Shown: in pieces, positions 34,169-46,840 of the stretch | Layout: the number at the start of each line of letters is the position of its first letter | Numbering within the stretch: position 1 is the stretch's first letter | From: Zygaena filipendulae | Taxonomy: Eukaryota > Arthropoda > Insecta > Lepidoptera > Zygaenidae | Direction: 5' to 3' | NCBI GenBank assembly: GCA_907165275.2 | Contig: OU015669.1 | Coordinates: 5,354,501 to 5,418,500, forward strand | DNA: 64,000 nt | Notes under the pieces: model-generated | What the model saw: only the letters and a program-made list of their open reading frames with translations | Told to the model about the DNA's origin: nothing | Databases searched by the model: none | Program-made: the position numbers and the translations under genes

Positions 34169-34184
34169 AATAAAAGTAAATAAA
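34169..34184 (+). terminator. Candidate polyadenylation signals of the CARD gene
   Basis: AATAAA at 34169-34174 and again at 34179-34184, about 310 nt after the predicted stop, followed by an A-rich run. Confidence 0.35.
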
Positions 34185-35555
34185 AAAAACAAGTACTTAA
34201 CGCCGTATGTTTGTGTCTATGGCCGAATGACAATTATTATTTTTGGGCCATGGCCAGCCGACTGAATTATTATTGTTTTTGTCATAATAGTAGAATGATT
34301 TGCAAATGAATGAACAGGAAACGTATTGTAATAACGACTTCATATTGTAAAGTTAAAATGTATGCCCATTTTGTGGATTCTTGAGTAAATACTGACAATA
34401 CCAATATACGAAATAGTTTTTTTTAAATTACTTCTTTAGCACAGAAATAATAACAGAACAGATATGTAGGTATGCTAATTTTAGACTTTATAACAGCTAG
34501 TTTTTATATAAATTTATGGTTGGTACTGTCTTCAAATCATTGTTTCTCATGAAAATATCATTGCCATTTGTCGACCCTGAGATAAATATTAGGGACGTGA
34601 CAAGATAATTATATATTCTTCGAGTCGTCAAGCTATAAAGGGAGGAGGTATTGTTAGTTTTTGCATTGCTTTAGTCTATGTTTTTCTCAAAAATCTCTAG
34701 AACACTTCGTCGGTTTGAGACGCAGCGTAGGTCACTTTGCAACAAAACAGCACTCGAGCGACCGTGCCTGAAGTAGAACGCGTAGTATTTAATTACAAGT
34801 TGAAGCTGCTCCTGAAATTAGTCTCCTTGGATTTCAAGTACATATTTCACTGCGTATTGTCTAGAACTAGATTCTAGTTAGTCAGCTTTATTTTATTCTT
34901 TACAAACTGTTCCTCGCGGTTTCTTAATTTCGCCATTTATTTTTTAATTCGTTATACACACGCCATCTAGATAAAGACAAAGAATCGAAACTATACATTC
35001 TTGCTGCACTTGAAAGTTTAGCTTTTTTATAATAAAGGTTAAGAAGTCACCGCAAAGATTAATTTTGTTTTTGGGGTGACCGACAGCTGACGAACAAAAT
35101 AAATATTGTTCTATTTACAAAGCATTGCAAAAGCTTTACTTACTATGTTACTCATACTACATGAGCTTTCGTATAAGTTCATTGACGCAGCTGCACTCGT
35201 GAGAGTCTGTGAGTTGCACGTGCTATAGTGTTGTTATTGCCATCGATAGAGGGATTAAAATAATAGAGGTGTAGGTACGTTGTTCTGTCTGCGCTTTGTC
35301 GATAAATGTCAAGGTTTCTTTTCAGATTTTCTCCTAATCATTAGTCAAAAATTTTCCATGAATTGAATTGACTTTATAACCATAATTTATAATTTAAGTA
35401 AAAAAAAATACTCTGTGCGCTTTTCTTTACTCGAAATGTACGTACGTAACTACTAACTAGCAAGAGAGTGGGTAAGTACTACAAGTTTTTTTTTATAATA
35501 AAATAATTACCTACTTTCTTAGTCAGTTATAGCTTAGAGATATTATGTCTACAAA

Positions 35556-35640
35556 TTCAGATTAGGCACTGTTTATGTTTGTTTCTTTTTTTGTGTGTTG
35601 TGCTGAAATAAATGTATTTTCTTTCTTACTTCTTTAAAAA
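35556..35640 (+). repeat. Dispersed tail repeat (GTGCTGAAATAAATGTATTT)
   Basis: GTTTGTTTCTTTTT, GTGTGTTGTGCTGAAATAAA and a CTTTCTT-rich end. The same block occurs at 36985-37070. It resembles the 3' tail of a retroposed element. Confidence 0.5.
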
Positions 35641-36249
35641 AACTTTCTTATAGACTATGTAATTTTAATTATGTTATAACAACATAATATATGCTAATGT
35701 CATTAAATTTCAATATGTGATATTTGCTATATTTTTGGCTTGTATTTCTTTATCGATAAATAATCTTTGTCAAACTCTATAACAAAGCAACGTTTATCCA
35801 ACTCGGAGGATATTAAATGTAACCACGATACTTCCTGTAGTACACGGAAGTCCATGTCGTCGGACCCATAACTGTTACAGCATTATTGGAAGGCACCGAG
35901 GGTCGATAACAGAGTTAAAGCTGATAAAACAATTCTAAGCATTTGCTTCTCTACTATGATATGAAATTTTTTACTAGCAGAATAAAACTGGAATTTTAAC
36001 ATCACAAAAATGTTTTTCGGAGTTTTCCTTTGGATTTAATTTTACCTACCTATAGGGAACGTGCACAACGACGGTGCTGCCGACTGGCGTCGCCAATCCG
36101 AATCTATTGATAGTTGCCATTCACATTTATGACAAGTAAACAGGATTAATTTTACTAGTGAAAATTATTATTCTAGCTAATCACAATTCATTGTTGTATT
36201 TCTGGATGTATCAACTATCAATACATCGACAAAAAATAACAAAAAATAA

Positions 36250-36485
36250 AACGGCACAACCGATCATCGTGAAATTTTGCATACAAGTTTTCAGGGGGTT
36301 TATTTTCCATTAGCTGTTTGAAGTTCCAGACAGTCCGGAGTTCAGGAATTCCGAACAGCTAGTAGTAAATAAAACTCCTGAACACTTGTATGCAAAATTT
36401 CACGATGATCGGTTGTGCCGTTAAGGCGTAAAAGCGTAACAAACAAGTAAACAAACAAAAACTCACTTTCGCATTTATAATATTA
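36250..36485. repeat. Foldback version of the ACTAGCTGT-family repeat
   Basis: 36250-36422 is a near-perfect inverted repeat with arms of about 57 bp that share AACGGCACAACCGATCATCG and CAAGT(T/G)TTCAGG, and an inner weaker palindrome around TAGCTGTT. The right arm continues into a normal edge (CACTTTCGCATTTATAATAT) to 36485. Confidence 0.7.
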
Positions 36486-36693
36486 GTAAGGATTAATTTC
36501 TTATCGTAAACGTTGGATATTTTAGTTTGAGCGACAATTTTACCAGTTTTCACAGCCTCATGTTCTTCATTAGATCATCCTCCTCATCCTCATCTCTTCA
36601 ACCTCCAATACATGGCCGGCCTCAAAAGCTTAAAAACCTTTTGACATATTTTGGTCACGCTGACGATCATTAATTATTATATTATTGTTGATG

Positions 36694-36855
36694 ACTAGCT
36701 GCGCCTCGGGGTTTCACCCGTGATAATTTCGGAGTTACCGCATGAATCCCGGGATAAAAAGTACCCTATGTGCTTCTCTGTACCCCTGACAACGTGCACG
36801 TCAAATTTCATCCAAATCCGTTCAGCCGTTTTTGCGTGATTGAGTAAACGTATAC
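36694..36855 (+). repeat. ACTAGCTGT-family dispersed repeat
   Basis: ACTAGCTGCGCCTCGGGG start, then GGGATAAAAAGTACCCTATG and ATCCGTTCAGCCGTTTTTGC. Confidence 0.7.
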
Positions 36856-36984
36856 GAGGATAAAAGCTCGAAAGCGCATTTTCATCCGACTTGCTTCAAA
36901 TTTATCGTCACCTCTAAGCTCCTATGTGTCTTAGCGTTATATTATATATTTATTATTATAAATGATATTATAATTATTATATGT

Positions 36985-37070
36985 TTCTTTAGATTAGATA
37001 CTGTTGATGTTTGTTTCTTTTTCTTGTGTGTTGTGCTGAAATAAATGTATTTTCTTTCTTTCTTCTTTCT
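36985..37070 (+). repeat. Dispersed tail repeat (second copy)
   Basis: Matches 35556-35640 closely, including GTGTGTTGTGCTGAAATAAA and a TTTCTTTCTTTC end. Confidence 0.5.
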
Positions 37071-37292
37071 ATATAGCCTATAACCTGTCCAGGAGTATGG
37101 ACTACAATCGTACCAAGTTTGCTTAAAATCCCTTCACTAGTATTTGACCCATGCGTGCACATACAGACAGACAAAAAATTTACTGATTGCTTTTTTTGCA
37201 TCAGTATCGATCACCGTTCATCCTCCAATATTAATTAATAATGTACAGAATTGACCTCTACAGTTTTATTATAAGTATATACCTAGATATAG

Positions 37293-37533
37293 ATCATCGA
37301 CCACACAGCCCATAGACGCCTAATGTTTGATTTTGCGTATTGAATGCATTCTGGCAACTAGCTGAGGTAAGAGAAGCGGGGTTGCAACGCCGTGATTGGT
37401 TAATTCAAGGCCACACGCGCTAGTTACACGCCGTGATTGGCTAATTCACATTTATATCGGAACTATAAGTCAGATGTGTTGACAGGAGCCATTCGCCTGT
37501 TATTAGGCGTCTATGGGCTGTGTGGTCGATGAT
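37293..37533. mobile_element. 241-bp MITE with perfect 32-bp terminal inverted repeats
   Basis: The left end (37293-37324, starts ATCATCGACCACACAGCCCA) is the exact reverse complement of 37502-37533. The flanks carry ATAG on both sides (37289-37292 and 37534-37537), a likely 4-bp target duplication. The interior has two copies of CGCCGTGATTGG(C/T)TAATTCA and no coding capacity. It is non-autonomous and its superfamily is not determined. Confidence 0.85.
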
Positions 37534-38147
37534 ATAGATAGACCGGAACCCATATTTTATAACTTTTGTCATACCTATTCAAAAATATAATATACCTAAT
37601 TGAGGAGATAGTTTTATTTACATAATTATGAAAACAAAACTATCTGTTCAATTATTATCTTCCTTCCGAAAGCACGATGACAGGTTTAATAAGTTTCCTC
37701 TACTGTCCGCATAGTGTCTCTTTTGTCGATTTAGTGCTGCCACCTATAGTTCGTGCACGTTCCCTTATTAGTATACTCACTGATATACTCACAGATATTA
37801 TTAACTATACTCACAGATATTATGAAGAGAAAAAAATATTTGAAGGAACAACTGTAATCTCGGGAACTGCTGAACCGATTTAAAAAATTAAAAAATATTT
37901 TCTAAAGTATCCGTGAGTAATACGATACTTTTATCCTCGAATCAAAGTTCCTAAAGGAACACTTCACCCAAGTAGAACTGTGGGCATATAGTTTGAGTAA
38001 TTTTGGTCTTGGAACTTACTTTTCATCCCGATTTTAAGAGTTTTTGAAGGAATTTTGAAATTGACTGGATAGAACTGGAGGGAAAAGCTAGTCGTATAAA
38101 TACATTTGCAGTTGATATTCTCATATTGAAAATAGTTTATGGTTTTT

Positions 38148-38372
38148 GTACAAATAGAGCTTCCGGCAACGTGTTATGAGTTTAATTTATTTTTATTGCT
38201 CAGTGTTAGCTTTGTACACGATCAAAAGTCCCATCTTGGAATATATGTATTAAACACAAATGTGCATGTACTATGAACGATATTTATTTTATTTACCTTG
38301 TTAAATTTTCTCGCTTTACTGAGTCACCAGTTCTTTGACGAAACCGGCCGGCTTGGCTTTTGAAAGCAGAAC
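38148..38372 (-). repeat. Dispersed duplicate, copy B
   Basis: Reverse-oriented relative of 31699-31882, with TTGTACACGATCAAAAGTCC and CTTTTGAAAGCAGAAC. Its minus strand has a short open frame, but there is no evidence of a gene. Confidence 0.5.
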
Positions 38373-38636
38373 AATGATTGTTAGATTATGTTATTGATTA
38401 AATCTTTAGCATTTGGTACAAAATCTAAACATAAATAAATGATAAGCTCAATAAAAAGGATAAGTGAATTGTGTTGACACCATTTTTGCTTAATTTTTGT
38501 TTTGACCAGATTCTGTTGTCCCGTACATTGCTTTGTTTACGCCTAGGAATGAGAGCGCATCGTCAGAATACGTAATATTCATACAATCCGGTAAATAGGA
38601 ATATCCACTTAAATATATATTTTGGTTTGAGTGTAG

Positions 38637-38730
38637 ATTGGTTGGCGGACGGCCGAAGCGGCGCCTCCAGTCGACGCGGGCGTCGGGACGCGTCGCCCCG
38701 CCGCGTGTCGCTGACGAGCTCGAAATTTTA
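38637..38730. promoter_or_regulatory. GC-rich island, possible promoter
   Basis: About 90 bp of very GC-rich, CpG-rich DNA (for example GACGCGGGCGTCGGGACGCG) in AT-rich surroundings. A TCAGTG initiator-like motif lies about 150 bp to the right. It could be the promoter of a non-coding first exon. No coding exon starts next to it. Confidence 0.3.
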
Positions 38731-40242
38731 TAACATAATAATTATGTAGTTACATTCGAAATTCAAAAAATTTAAAACGAATAATTATTAAAACATTTTC
38801 ACCAGTGTTGTTCACGCGTTCAAATCGAGTAGTGTTACGAGTAACGTTACTTGAACTTGCAACTCGATCACGAAAGTGAAATCAGTGAGAGTGGATAGAT
38901 TTAGCGTTTCGGATGTGCTAAACTGGAATATTCGTTATAATAATATGTTGTGTTGTTGTTTATGATCGTTTACATCTTAATGTTAAAAATAAACTATCAA
39001 AAATGTAAATGAAACATTGATATAAAAAGATAAATTTTACGAATGTTAAATAATTAAATCAAAGCTTGAATCACAAAAGAAGGTATTCACTATTCGCCAA
39101 ATATATACGCATATAAATAAAGTTTTACAAGGAAAAACGCATGATTTATAAATAAGCACGAAAGCACAATGACCCGACGACATTTATTGTAAAAAAAGTG
39201 ATGAGATTCGCAATACTCAACCAGCTATTTAGGGCAACGTTAATGCCAATCTGTGGCCTGGATAGCCTAAAATTCAGGTTTGTGACCTACTTCTTAGGTC
39301 TGCGAATGAAGCGAGCCTGGGGCATATAAGCACTAGGTAACCTAAATAATAATTGACCCATTTAACGTTCTCATTTGCTAATTTGATTTTTAAAAGTAAC
39401 AGGAAGATTAGATTATTTTATTTTGCAATTAAAATGAATCGAACCAATTATATTGTAGATATATACGAGTAGGTATGTAGGTAGGTAGGTACGCTATAGA
39501 GATAGAGAACCCATACTTGGACAGATTTTAATATTATATTTTATAATTATAAAATAGTGTTTTTCGAAAATGGTATTTTTTCACCTACAATTTAAGACCC
39601 TTACCTTGATATTTGTTTTTATTCATGTGTTTTTATTCATTAATAAAAAATTAACCAACGTTAATTCTAACTAATATTTTAAATGCGTAAGTGAGTTTGT
39701 TTATTTGTTTTTGTTTGTTTGTTTCTTTGTTTCTTTTTTCCCCGCATTTCCGCGGGAACTAATAATAATAATTCAATTCACAACAGACAGACCATAACAT
39801 AATTGAGGAGAAAATACTTTTCAGTCGTTATGTACAAAATAATTTTAATTTCTCCTATTCCTAATGATATTTCAATTCTTTTTAAAGAACCAATTTCGTA
39901 GTTTCTATTGCGTTTCTAGATCCACTGGATTACTTCCCGCAATGAACCTACTAAACTTTGTGAGTTTGTCGGAGAGCAATCATTCTGCGTCGGCCAACCT
40001 CGTTGTTGTAAATATACGAACTCACACACGTAATATATTCTCAACAAGCTCTCCAATTTGCTGAATGAATGATAAATTGAATAGTGTTGCGACTCGAATC
40101 ATAACCAATAGTGTATGTCCGTCATCTTATGGTATTATGTACAAATACAAGTACCTACGTGATCTTACATCCCTATCTATGCAAAATAGGTACTCTTTCA
40201 TTCATTCGTCTATGCTTATGCATATTAATTATTATTATAATA

Positions 40243-40443
40243 TACAAGGTGTTGCCCTCGGTTTCACCCGCGTTAATTTCAGAGTTCCCATGGGAATCCT
40301 TATATAAAAGTACCCTATATCCTTCACTGTACCTCTGACAACATGTGTGCAACAGTTCATGATCGGTTTAGTAGTTAAGGCGTGAAAGCGTAACAAACAA
40401 ACATAAAAGAACTCACATTCGCATTTACTCACATTTGTAAGGA
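40243..40443 (+). repeat. ACTAGCTGT-family dispersed repeat
   Basis: GTTGCCCTCGGTTTCACCCG start, then AAAAGTACCCTATATCC, GTGAAAGCGTAACAAACAAA and TTTGTAAGGATT. Confidence 0.65.
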
Positions 40444-43400
40444 TTCAGTTGTCGATTTTAATATTTTAATCGTCAAATTTTAATAGTGTTGGCGATTTAT
40501 ATCGATAGCGGTCTGTCATGTGCTATGGAATTTTGTTGAATAAATAAATAAATAAGCAACACTATACGGTTTGTATCATGGCGTGTTAACTTCTACAGAG
40601 CGATATAGGCTTATAATGAACGGATGCCGTCAGATCTGATACTTGAGCATAACTTGCTCTATTTGGTTTGTAACATATCGGTATTTTGTTCTTATAATCG
40701 GAATAAAACAGTATTATATATCACTTTATTACATAAATAAACAGACAGCGTGCTTCTGGGGAACTTACTACGCAGCTGCTTTTTAACCATAGCTCTAGGA
40801 AATTACAAAAGGCTTTGGTTTTATAGGTGCTGACATAATTATTGTAATATTATTGACGTCAAAAAGAGCACATAAAGGTCAACTTTGAATACAAATAGAC
40901 TTATGTAGACTTACTATATTTGGACCTTGCCGAAGTCAACTGGCAACTTTTAGTCATTATTCGTCTTTAGTACCTAGAGTCAATAATATAACATTCTTTA
41001 AATTAAAAATGAAAACTTTCATATTACTAACTTGTTTTTTTTTTTTTAATACGTAAAATTATTATGTTCACAAGATTTTAACGTACCTATTTACGTTATT
41101 TTAAGTATCTAAGTTAGTAGGTACCAGCATCAGACAACCGGAAATCTAAATTTACTTAATTCGATATTTTTCTATATTTTAATGCCAATTAACAAAATAC
41201 TAAATAGTGAATATACGTTTCTTATAAAATTATTACTTCCTGATATAAATAAAAATGAATCTACTTAGTAATTCATTCGTTCTCTCTCCGCCTTCCCTTT
41301 CCTTCACTCGGTTGACAACAAATGGACGGACAGTTAGATATTAATTTGTTAAAGTTAACAGTCGGCTTGTCTCTTGTTGTACAATAACGATAAATCTTTC
41401 AATGAGACTTAACTGCGACGTACAAAATTGACGTAAATGTTTAAGTCTCAACTAGTATAGTATTATATTATCTGTGTCTCAATGTACCTACCTATATGTA
41501 TATTGTAAATTTTTTTAGTTACTATTATTGTATCTATCGATGTCTATGATTGTATCTTGAAGTCACCATCTTTTGATTTGGTTTTGATCAATTAGAGATC
41601 TTTTAGTGGGTACAGATATTGCTATAATTGAAGAAGAAGAAGAATAAGTAGGTACAGTTTTAATTACAGTTTTAAGTACAGTTTGGTTATGGTTTTAAAT
41701 TATGTGTATGGAAATAATACAGTATTGGGAGATACAGGGAGGCCGACGCCGTTAATTACGTGATAATGCCGACCAAGAGCCTAAGGTTGTCACAAGTTTA
41801 ATGATTATAATATTGGTAGCACGAAAGCGCAACGCGACAAATGACAATCCTACTCAACTGCAGAACCTTGGGTCCCTTTCTTTATCCCTTGCTTACCGCA
41901 CGATTGTCCTGTTTAAACGGCTATTTCGATCCTCTGTCTGTATTACCTAAAACATAATATGGTGGTGGTAATATTGTGGATTTATCGCTAGTTAAGTTGG
42001 CACGGCAAGTTTTAAGGTTAAATACCTAGTATCTATAACGATATCGGTATATCGTAATCAATTATTTATTGGTTTCGCTTATGCAGAATTTTATTATTCT
42101 CCTTTTATTAGAATAAAAGAATAACCGTTTTTTAGGTGAGGTACGCAAGCTAGATAGCGAATTTATTTATAATCCTTTCTTTCTTCTTCGATCTTCGAAA
42201 GTCAGACCTTGTGTTGTCTTTGAACTTTCAAAGCTAATGAACTAACAGATTTTTAAAAGTCAACACTTAATATTTTTATTCCTAATCCTTTTTCGTGATG
42301 TTCCAGTAAGATAATATCATATTCAATATTAAGTTCTATTTGTCCATCTCCAATTATGTCAGTGTTAGATTCCCTTGAGGTATGTTGGTAAGCGTATGCG
42401 AGTTGTCAACTTGGTACAGATTTAGACCCAGTTGCGTAGGCGCCGCTAGCCCGACCGACCCGACCTCCCTATACTTTTATTTATTGGCAATTAATGTGAC
42501 ATTTATATCCACTAATTATTGTATGTTAAAAAAACCTTTTGTCGACTGTACCTAATACTGTATAGCAGAAACATTATATCTTTGCTGTATAATTATGTTC
42601 TTTTTCGATTTGGTTTACTTGGTTTATTAGCGTAAAACGTGGAAAACGGTGTTTACAAGAGTGACTTTTGTATATTACCGTATGTTTTTGTATGATAACG
42701 ACCCGGTTTGAACCCGGTGCTTGACTTTGGGTGATCTATAGTTATGCTTATTTGTTTATTTGGGATGATTTACGGAACAAAGCTAAGAACAATCATGGGT
42801 ATGCCGATAAATCTTCAAAATAGGTACTCCTAGTTATTGCTTATAATACCTACGTACCTAATATTATAGGTAGGTATACTATGGCTTGACGAATTACCGA
42901 TCCGTATCATTACACAATAATATATATGATCATTGGTTGTCTGGAACTCTAGAAGAGATCGCAACTATGCGATAAGACCGTCATTTGAATTTCCTTTTCA
43001 TTACGTATTGTAATATTGTTATCTTATGTGCAATAAAGAATTAAATAAATATGATCTTAAAAACTCCTAAAAATGAGTACCTATATTCGATAAAAAATAA
43101 TATATTTGTCGACATCGTGGATCGTTTCGTTTTCTGGTAATAAATATATGTATACCAGATAATAAGTTCTGGTAATAAATTTAGGACATAGACGAATTCG
43201 ATTCAAACGCGTTTTATCGTATTAACACAAAAGTTAGATTCAAATTGAAGAATCGATTTGAACCGCTCCGTTGGACATCCACAATGTAACAATAAATTAG
43301 ATGAACTACCTATATGTAAGTATCATGCAAATACAATACTCAAGTAGGAAAGGCTATGTGTAACTAAAGTACTGGGTCATAGAGCCACTCTATTCTACTA

Positions 43401-43584
43401 AAAAAAGGCATAGAAGCTGGAATTAGTATAACGATAGGAATAGCTTTTAATAATAATAATAATTTTTCATTACTCATACTCGGAAAGTAGGTCTGAAGTT
43501 GCCTGAGAAGCGGGTTGAAAGTAACACTTTTCAGCCCTAGGGAGAATCGCTTTCAACTGACAGCTGGATACGGCAGAAACTCAA

Positions 43585-43645
43585 GTTTTTTTTTTATGTC
43601 ATAGGGGGCAAACTGGCCAGTAGCACACCTAATGAATGATTTATG
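43585..43645 (+). repeat. Fragment of the GTCATAGGGGGCAAAC repeat
   Basis: A T-run, then ATGTCATAGGGGGCAAACTG and GTAGCACACCTAATGAATGA. It matches the start of the longer copy at 49965. Confidence 0.5.
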
Positions 43646-44441
43646 TAAAATAAAATTCATTCATTTTTCTTTAGCTAATTCCTATTTTTATTTTGACTTT
43701 CCTTGCATTCGTAAAGACGGGGTTTGGCGCCCGAGCGTAGCGACTTACTTTCACCCCTAGGAAACAATGTACTATTACTAACGTAAATATTGTTACAATG
43801 ATGTTAAATTAGAAAGACTAGTACCTAATTAGTTTGTACTATTCATTACACGTTGACATAACATATTATCTTATTCACTTCATGTAATATCATTGGTAAT
43901 GGGCAGTGGCGATAATGTGGTTCAGCAGTCAATAATACTAGCTTGAAACTAGCGTACTTAGTTGAGAAAAATATGTATCATATAGGTACAACGTTTATAT
44001 TATTTATTTATTTATTATGCGTAATGTTTTCATTAATATCATTAAATTGAAAATTTTATATTATCGATCGCATAATTAGCCTAATGATGAATAAATTAAT
44101 TGAAACTAGTCCCTCTCTCTATGTGTAAAGCTGAATGAGCCCGCATTAAACACGTTGTACATTGTAAATCAAAAGTCAATTCCGACGCTACCGAGCCCAT
44201 CGTGCATCGTCATGACCCGATTGGCGGCGCTATGTGGTCGGCAAATCGTCAAACGGCGCGACGTCGTAAGTCAGGCAAATTGTATTGTATATTCGTCAGT
44301 TTAAAGACGCTTGCGGTTTTGTATTTATAAGCACTTTGTCACGATAGGTTTGTGAGTGAGTCTATAAATGGTATCTACCTTTTCTGATGTGCAAGCACCT
44401 ACCACAACACACCACAATACAAACGGACAAATTGTACTATA

Positions 44442-44640
44442 CTAGCTGTGCCCCTCGGTTCGACCCGCAGTAGTTTCAGAGTTCCCGCGGGAATTCCGTG
44501 ATAAAAAGTACCCTATGCCCATCTCTGTACCTCTGAAAACGTGCATGCCAAACTTCATCCATATCCGTTCAGCCGTTTTTGCGTGATTGAGTAACAAACA
44601 TCCTAACATTCACACTTTCACATTTATAATATTAGTAGGA
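44442..44640 (+). repeat. ACTAGCTGT-family dispersed repeat
   Basis: ACTAGCTGTGCCCCTCGG start, GATAAAAAGTACCCTATGCC, ATCCGTTCAGCCGTTTTTGC and an ATTTATAATATTAGTAGG edge. Confidence 0.75.
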
Positions 44641-46766
44641 AGTAGGATATCTATGTCAAATTCATATTGTGCTCATAACAGTTCTCCCCCACCGGTAATC
44701 AAATCCGCGAACCCTTCATTGCGGAGCAGCGCGCGACGTCGGGAATGAATACTTTTGTTTTATGTTGCTGCTATACAAAAGTAACTCGTAGTAGTAGAAG
44801 TAAGTATTAGGTACTATAAAAGCTCAATGGACCGAGAACACGATACCTACTCATAATAGTAATAATAAATATATAACAATAACAATAAAAATTAATTGAG
44901 ATGAATGAAAATATGATCTGTTGAAATAACATGAGGCGTAAATTTTGGATAGTGTGCGCCGAGAGTGGCGCCTGCGCAGCTATCCAAACTAAAAATATAA
45001 TACCAGACATAGGTACTACCGTAAGACGTCGCCGACTGACTTGAGAGACATTTCTGGTGACTAATCACATTAAAGCTCACCGGAGAATAGCTTCAGAGTA
45101 ATTTATTAATGATTGTTAGCTATAATTCTTTTTGAGCGGCTACTTTTTCAGACAACATAGAAACTACATAATTTATTTTTCCATATTCCTTTACCTATGT
45201 GTCTCTATATTATTTTGGTTTAAGATATGTTTCGTTCCGTCTCTATTTCCGTATTTCAAACATCTGAACCAACATAAGGATTACACACAAGGAATAAACG
45301 TATTCATTATTATTTATTAAGCTATTACAAAAGTACAAACGGAGCTATTTAGGGTCATTAATTCAGCGATGCCGTCATTGGTGATAAATTTCAAAAACAT
45401 ATTTGTAAATGTAAATATAATATAAAGCTTAGGGGGAAATACTTTTTACTTTCTTACATATTTTAAACATCATCCATCAGAATATAGTATGATAAGTAGC
45501 TTCTAAGAAGTGCAGCTAAATGAATACGCGGTTTCCGTAATTATTCAAGTATACCACTTCATTTATGTACAAGTGAACTACTAAACAAATATACCTAGCG
45601 GAGTCAAACAAAACGCAGTCCCGTCGTTCCGTTTCTAGTATAATGAGTCACTCAACTAAGACCAGCCAATCGCCATCGAGCTGCGGGTAGTCATTCATTA
45701 TCTCATTCCGTATTCATTCTAAAGGGACTTTTGAGCATCGCGGCAGATCAGCGTAGATTGGCGTGTTACAAGAAAAAAAAACCCGGTTAAGTTCAAGTTA
45801 ATCTCACGCACGGCGGGTTCGGTACAGTCAAACCCATCCCAGGACCCATCTCATGCAACGAATGTAAAGGTTGCTATTTCTTCGTGTTTTTTCATTCAAT
45901 GCCTAACCTCTGACAGGCCCGTTCCCTTCTTATACGATACCCTAAAAACAGTCACGTGCAGGGGCAAAAACCGTAATGTTCCAAAAGTTCAGAGCTGGTC
46001 GCTGCGTTTATACCTAGTGGTTTATTTTAGCCTTGAGGCCAGATTTGTTAGCGACCAGAGCTTCAGAGCAAAGCTAAATGATCACGTCATTTTTAACATT
46101 GTTCTGAAGCTGTTTTTGGTCACGCACGAACTGACAAGTTTTTCTTTTATTTTGTTCCTAGTAGGTACCTACACATTTGTTTGATGACGCTTTTTGTTCG
46201 TTTCTCTCACTGAGGGTGGTGATGGATACGCACAACTTTCCAATGTTTGGTCGTTAGATACTTATTTTGTAAATTTTACGTACCTAAGTAACGAATGTCT
46301 GCTAAAATTAAGCTTAAACAAATCTAGGATCACTTGTTTAGTGCGTTTAAGATATCGGTTCATTATTTGTCAATCTTGTATTTTCGGCAATACAGTTTAT
46401 ATTTGATATCGTTTAAAATTTTTCGTTTTTTTATATTACGTAGAAAATCACTAGAAAAATTTCTGCTGGTCACAGCGTTCCATAGATTTTATTTACCAAC
46501 ACCGTGTCAAGATCCTTGGAATGTTCTCGGCGCAAGCAAACCACCACAAACCACACATGGTAGAGCCAACTCATGCAGTGACGCCTACGCACTTGACTGA
46601 TTGATGTTTGATTTTTTTTAGACCAAGACCTCACCGACAGCAAAAGCATTGTATTATTTGTATATGAAGAACCCTGGATCAACTTTGTCTTTTTGTTATT
46701 TTACCACTTGTGAAATTATCAAATGACTAAGTACAACATTTTTTTTGTAAATCGAAGGACAAGAAG

Positions 46767-46840
46767 ATGGAAACAATATTACTTTTTTTTTTGTTTTGCA
46801 TTTGTTCTAATCACAACGGAATCACACTTCAGTGCTGGGA
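46767..46840 (+). CDS. Candidate signal-peptide exon of a secreted protein
   Basis: ATG, then METILLFFLFCICSNHNGIT and LQCW, before a GTAAGT donor at 46841 (24 codons plus two bases). The hydrophobic N-terminus followed at once by LQCW resembles the first exon of insect Ly6/quiver-like GPI proteins, where a LxCYxC motif follows the signal peptide. I could not find the next exon, so the gene is unproven and the family guess is weak. Confidence 0.3.

Larger units (their letters stand above)
33862..46766. other. Gene-poor stretch
   Basis: About 12.9 kb where I find no supported coding exon on either strand. It holds the end of the CARD transcript, two foldback or MITE elements (36250, 37293), several ACTAGCTGT-family copies, a GC-rich island at about 38637-38730 and weaker GC-rich patches near 42430 and 44190-44270. 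Short open frames here have no recognisable domain or codon pattern. Confidence 0.5.

Noticed and set aside
38310..38372. Minus-strand reading LLSKAKPAGFVKELV as a gene end
   Set aside because: Stops follow at once, no other exon fits, and the segment is one of two dispersed copies.
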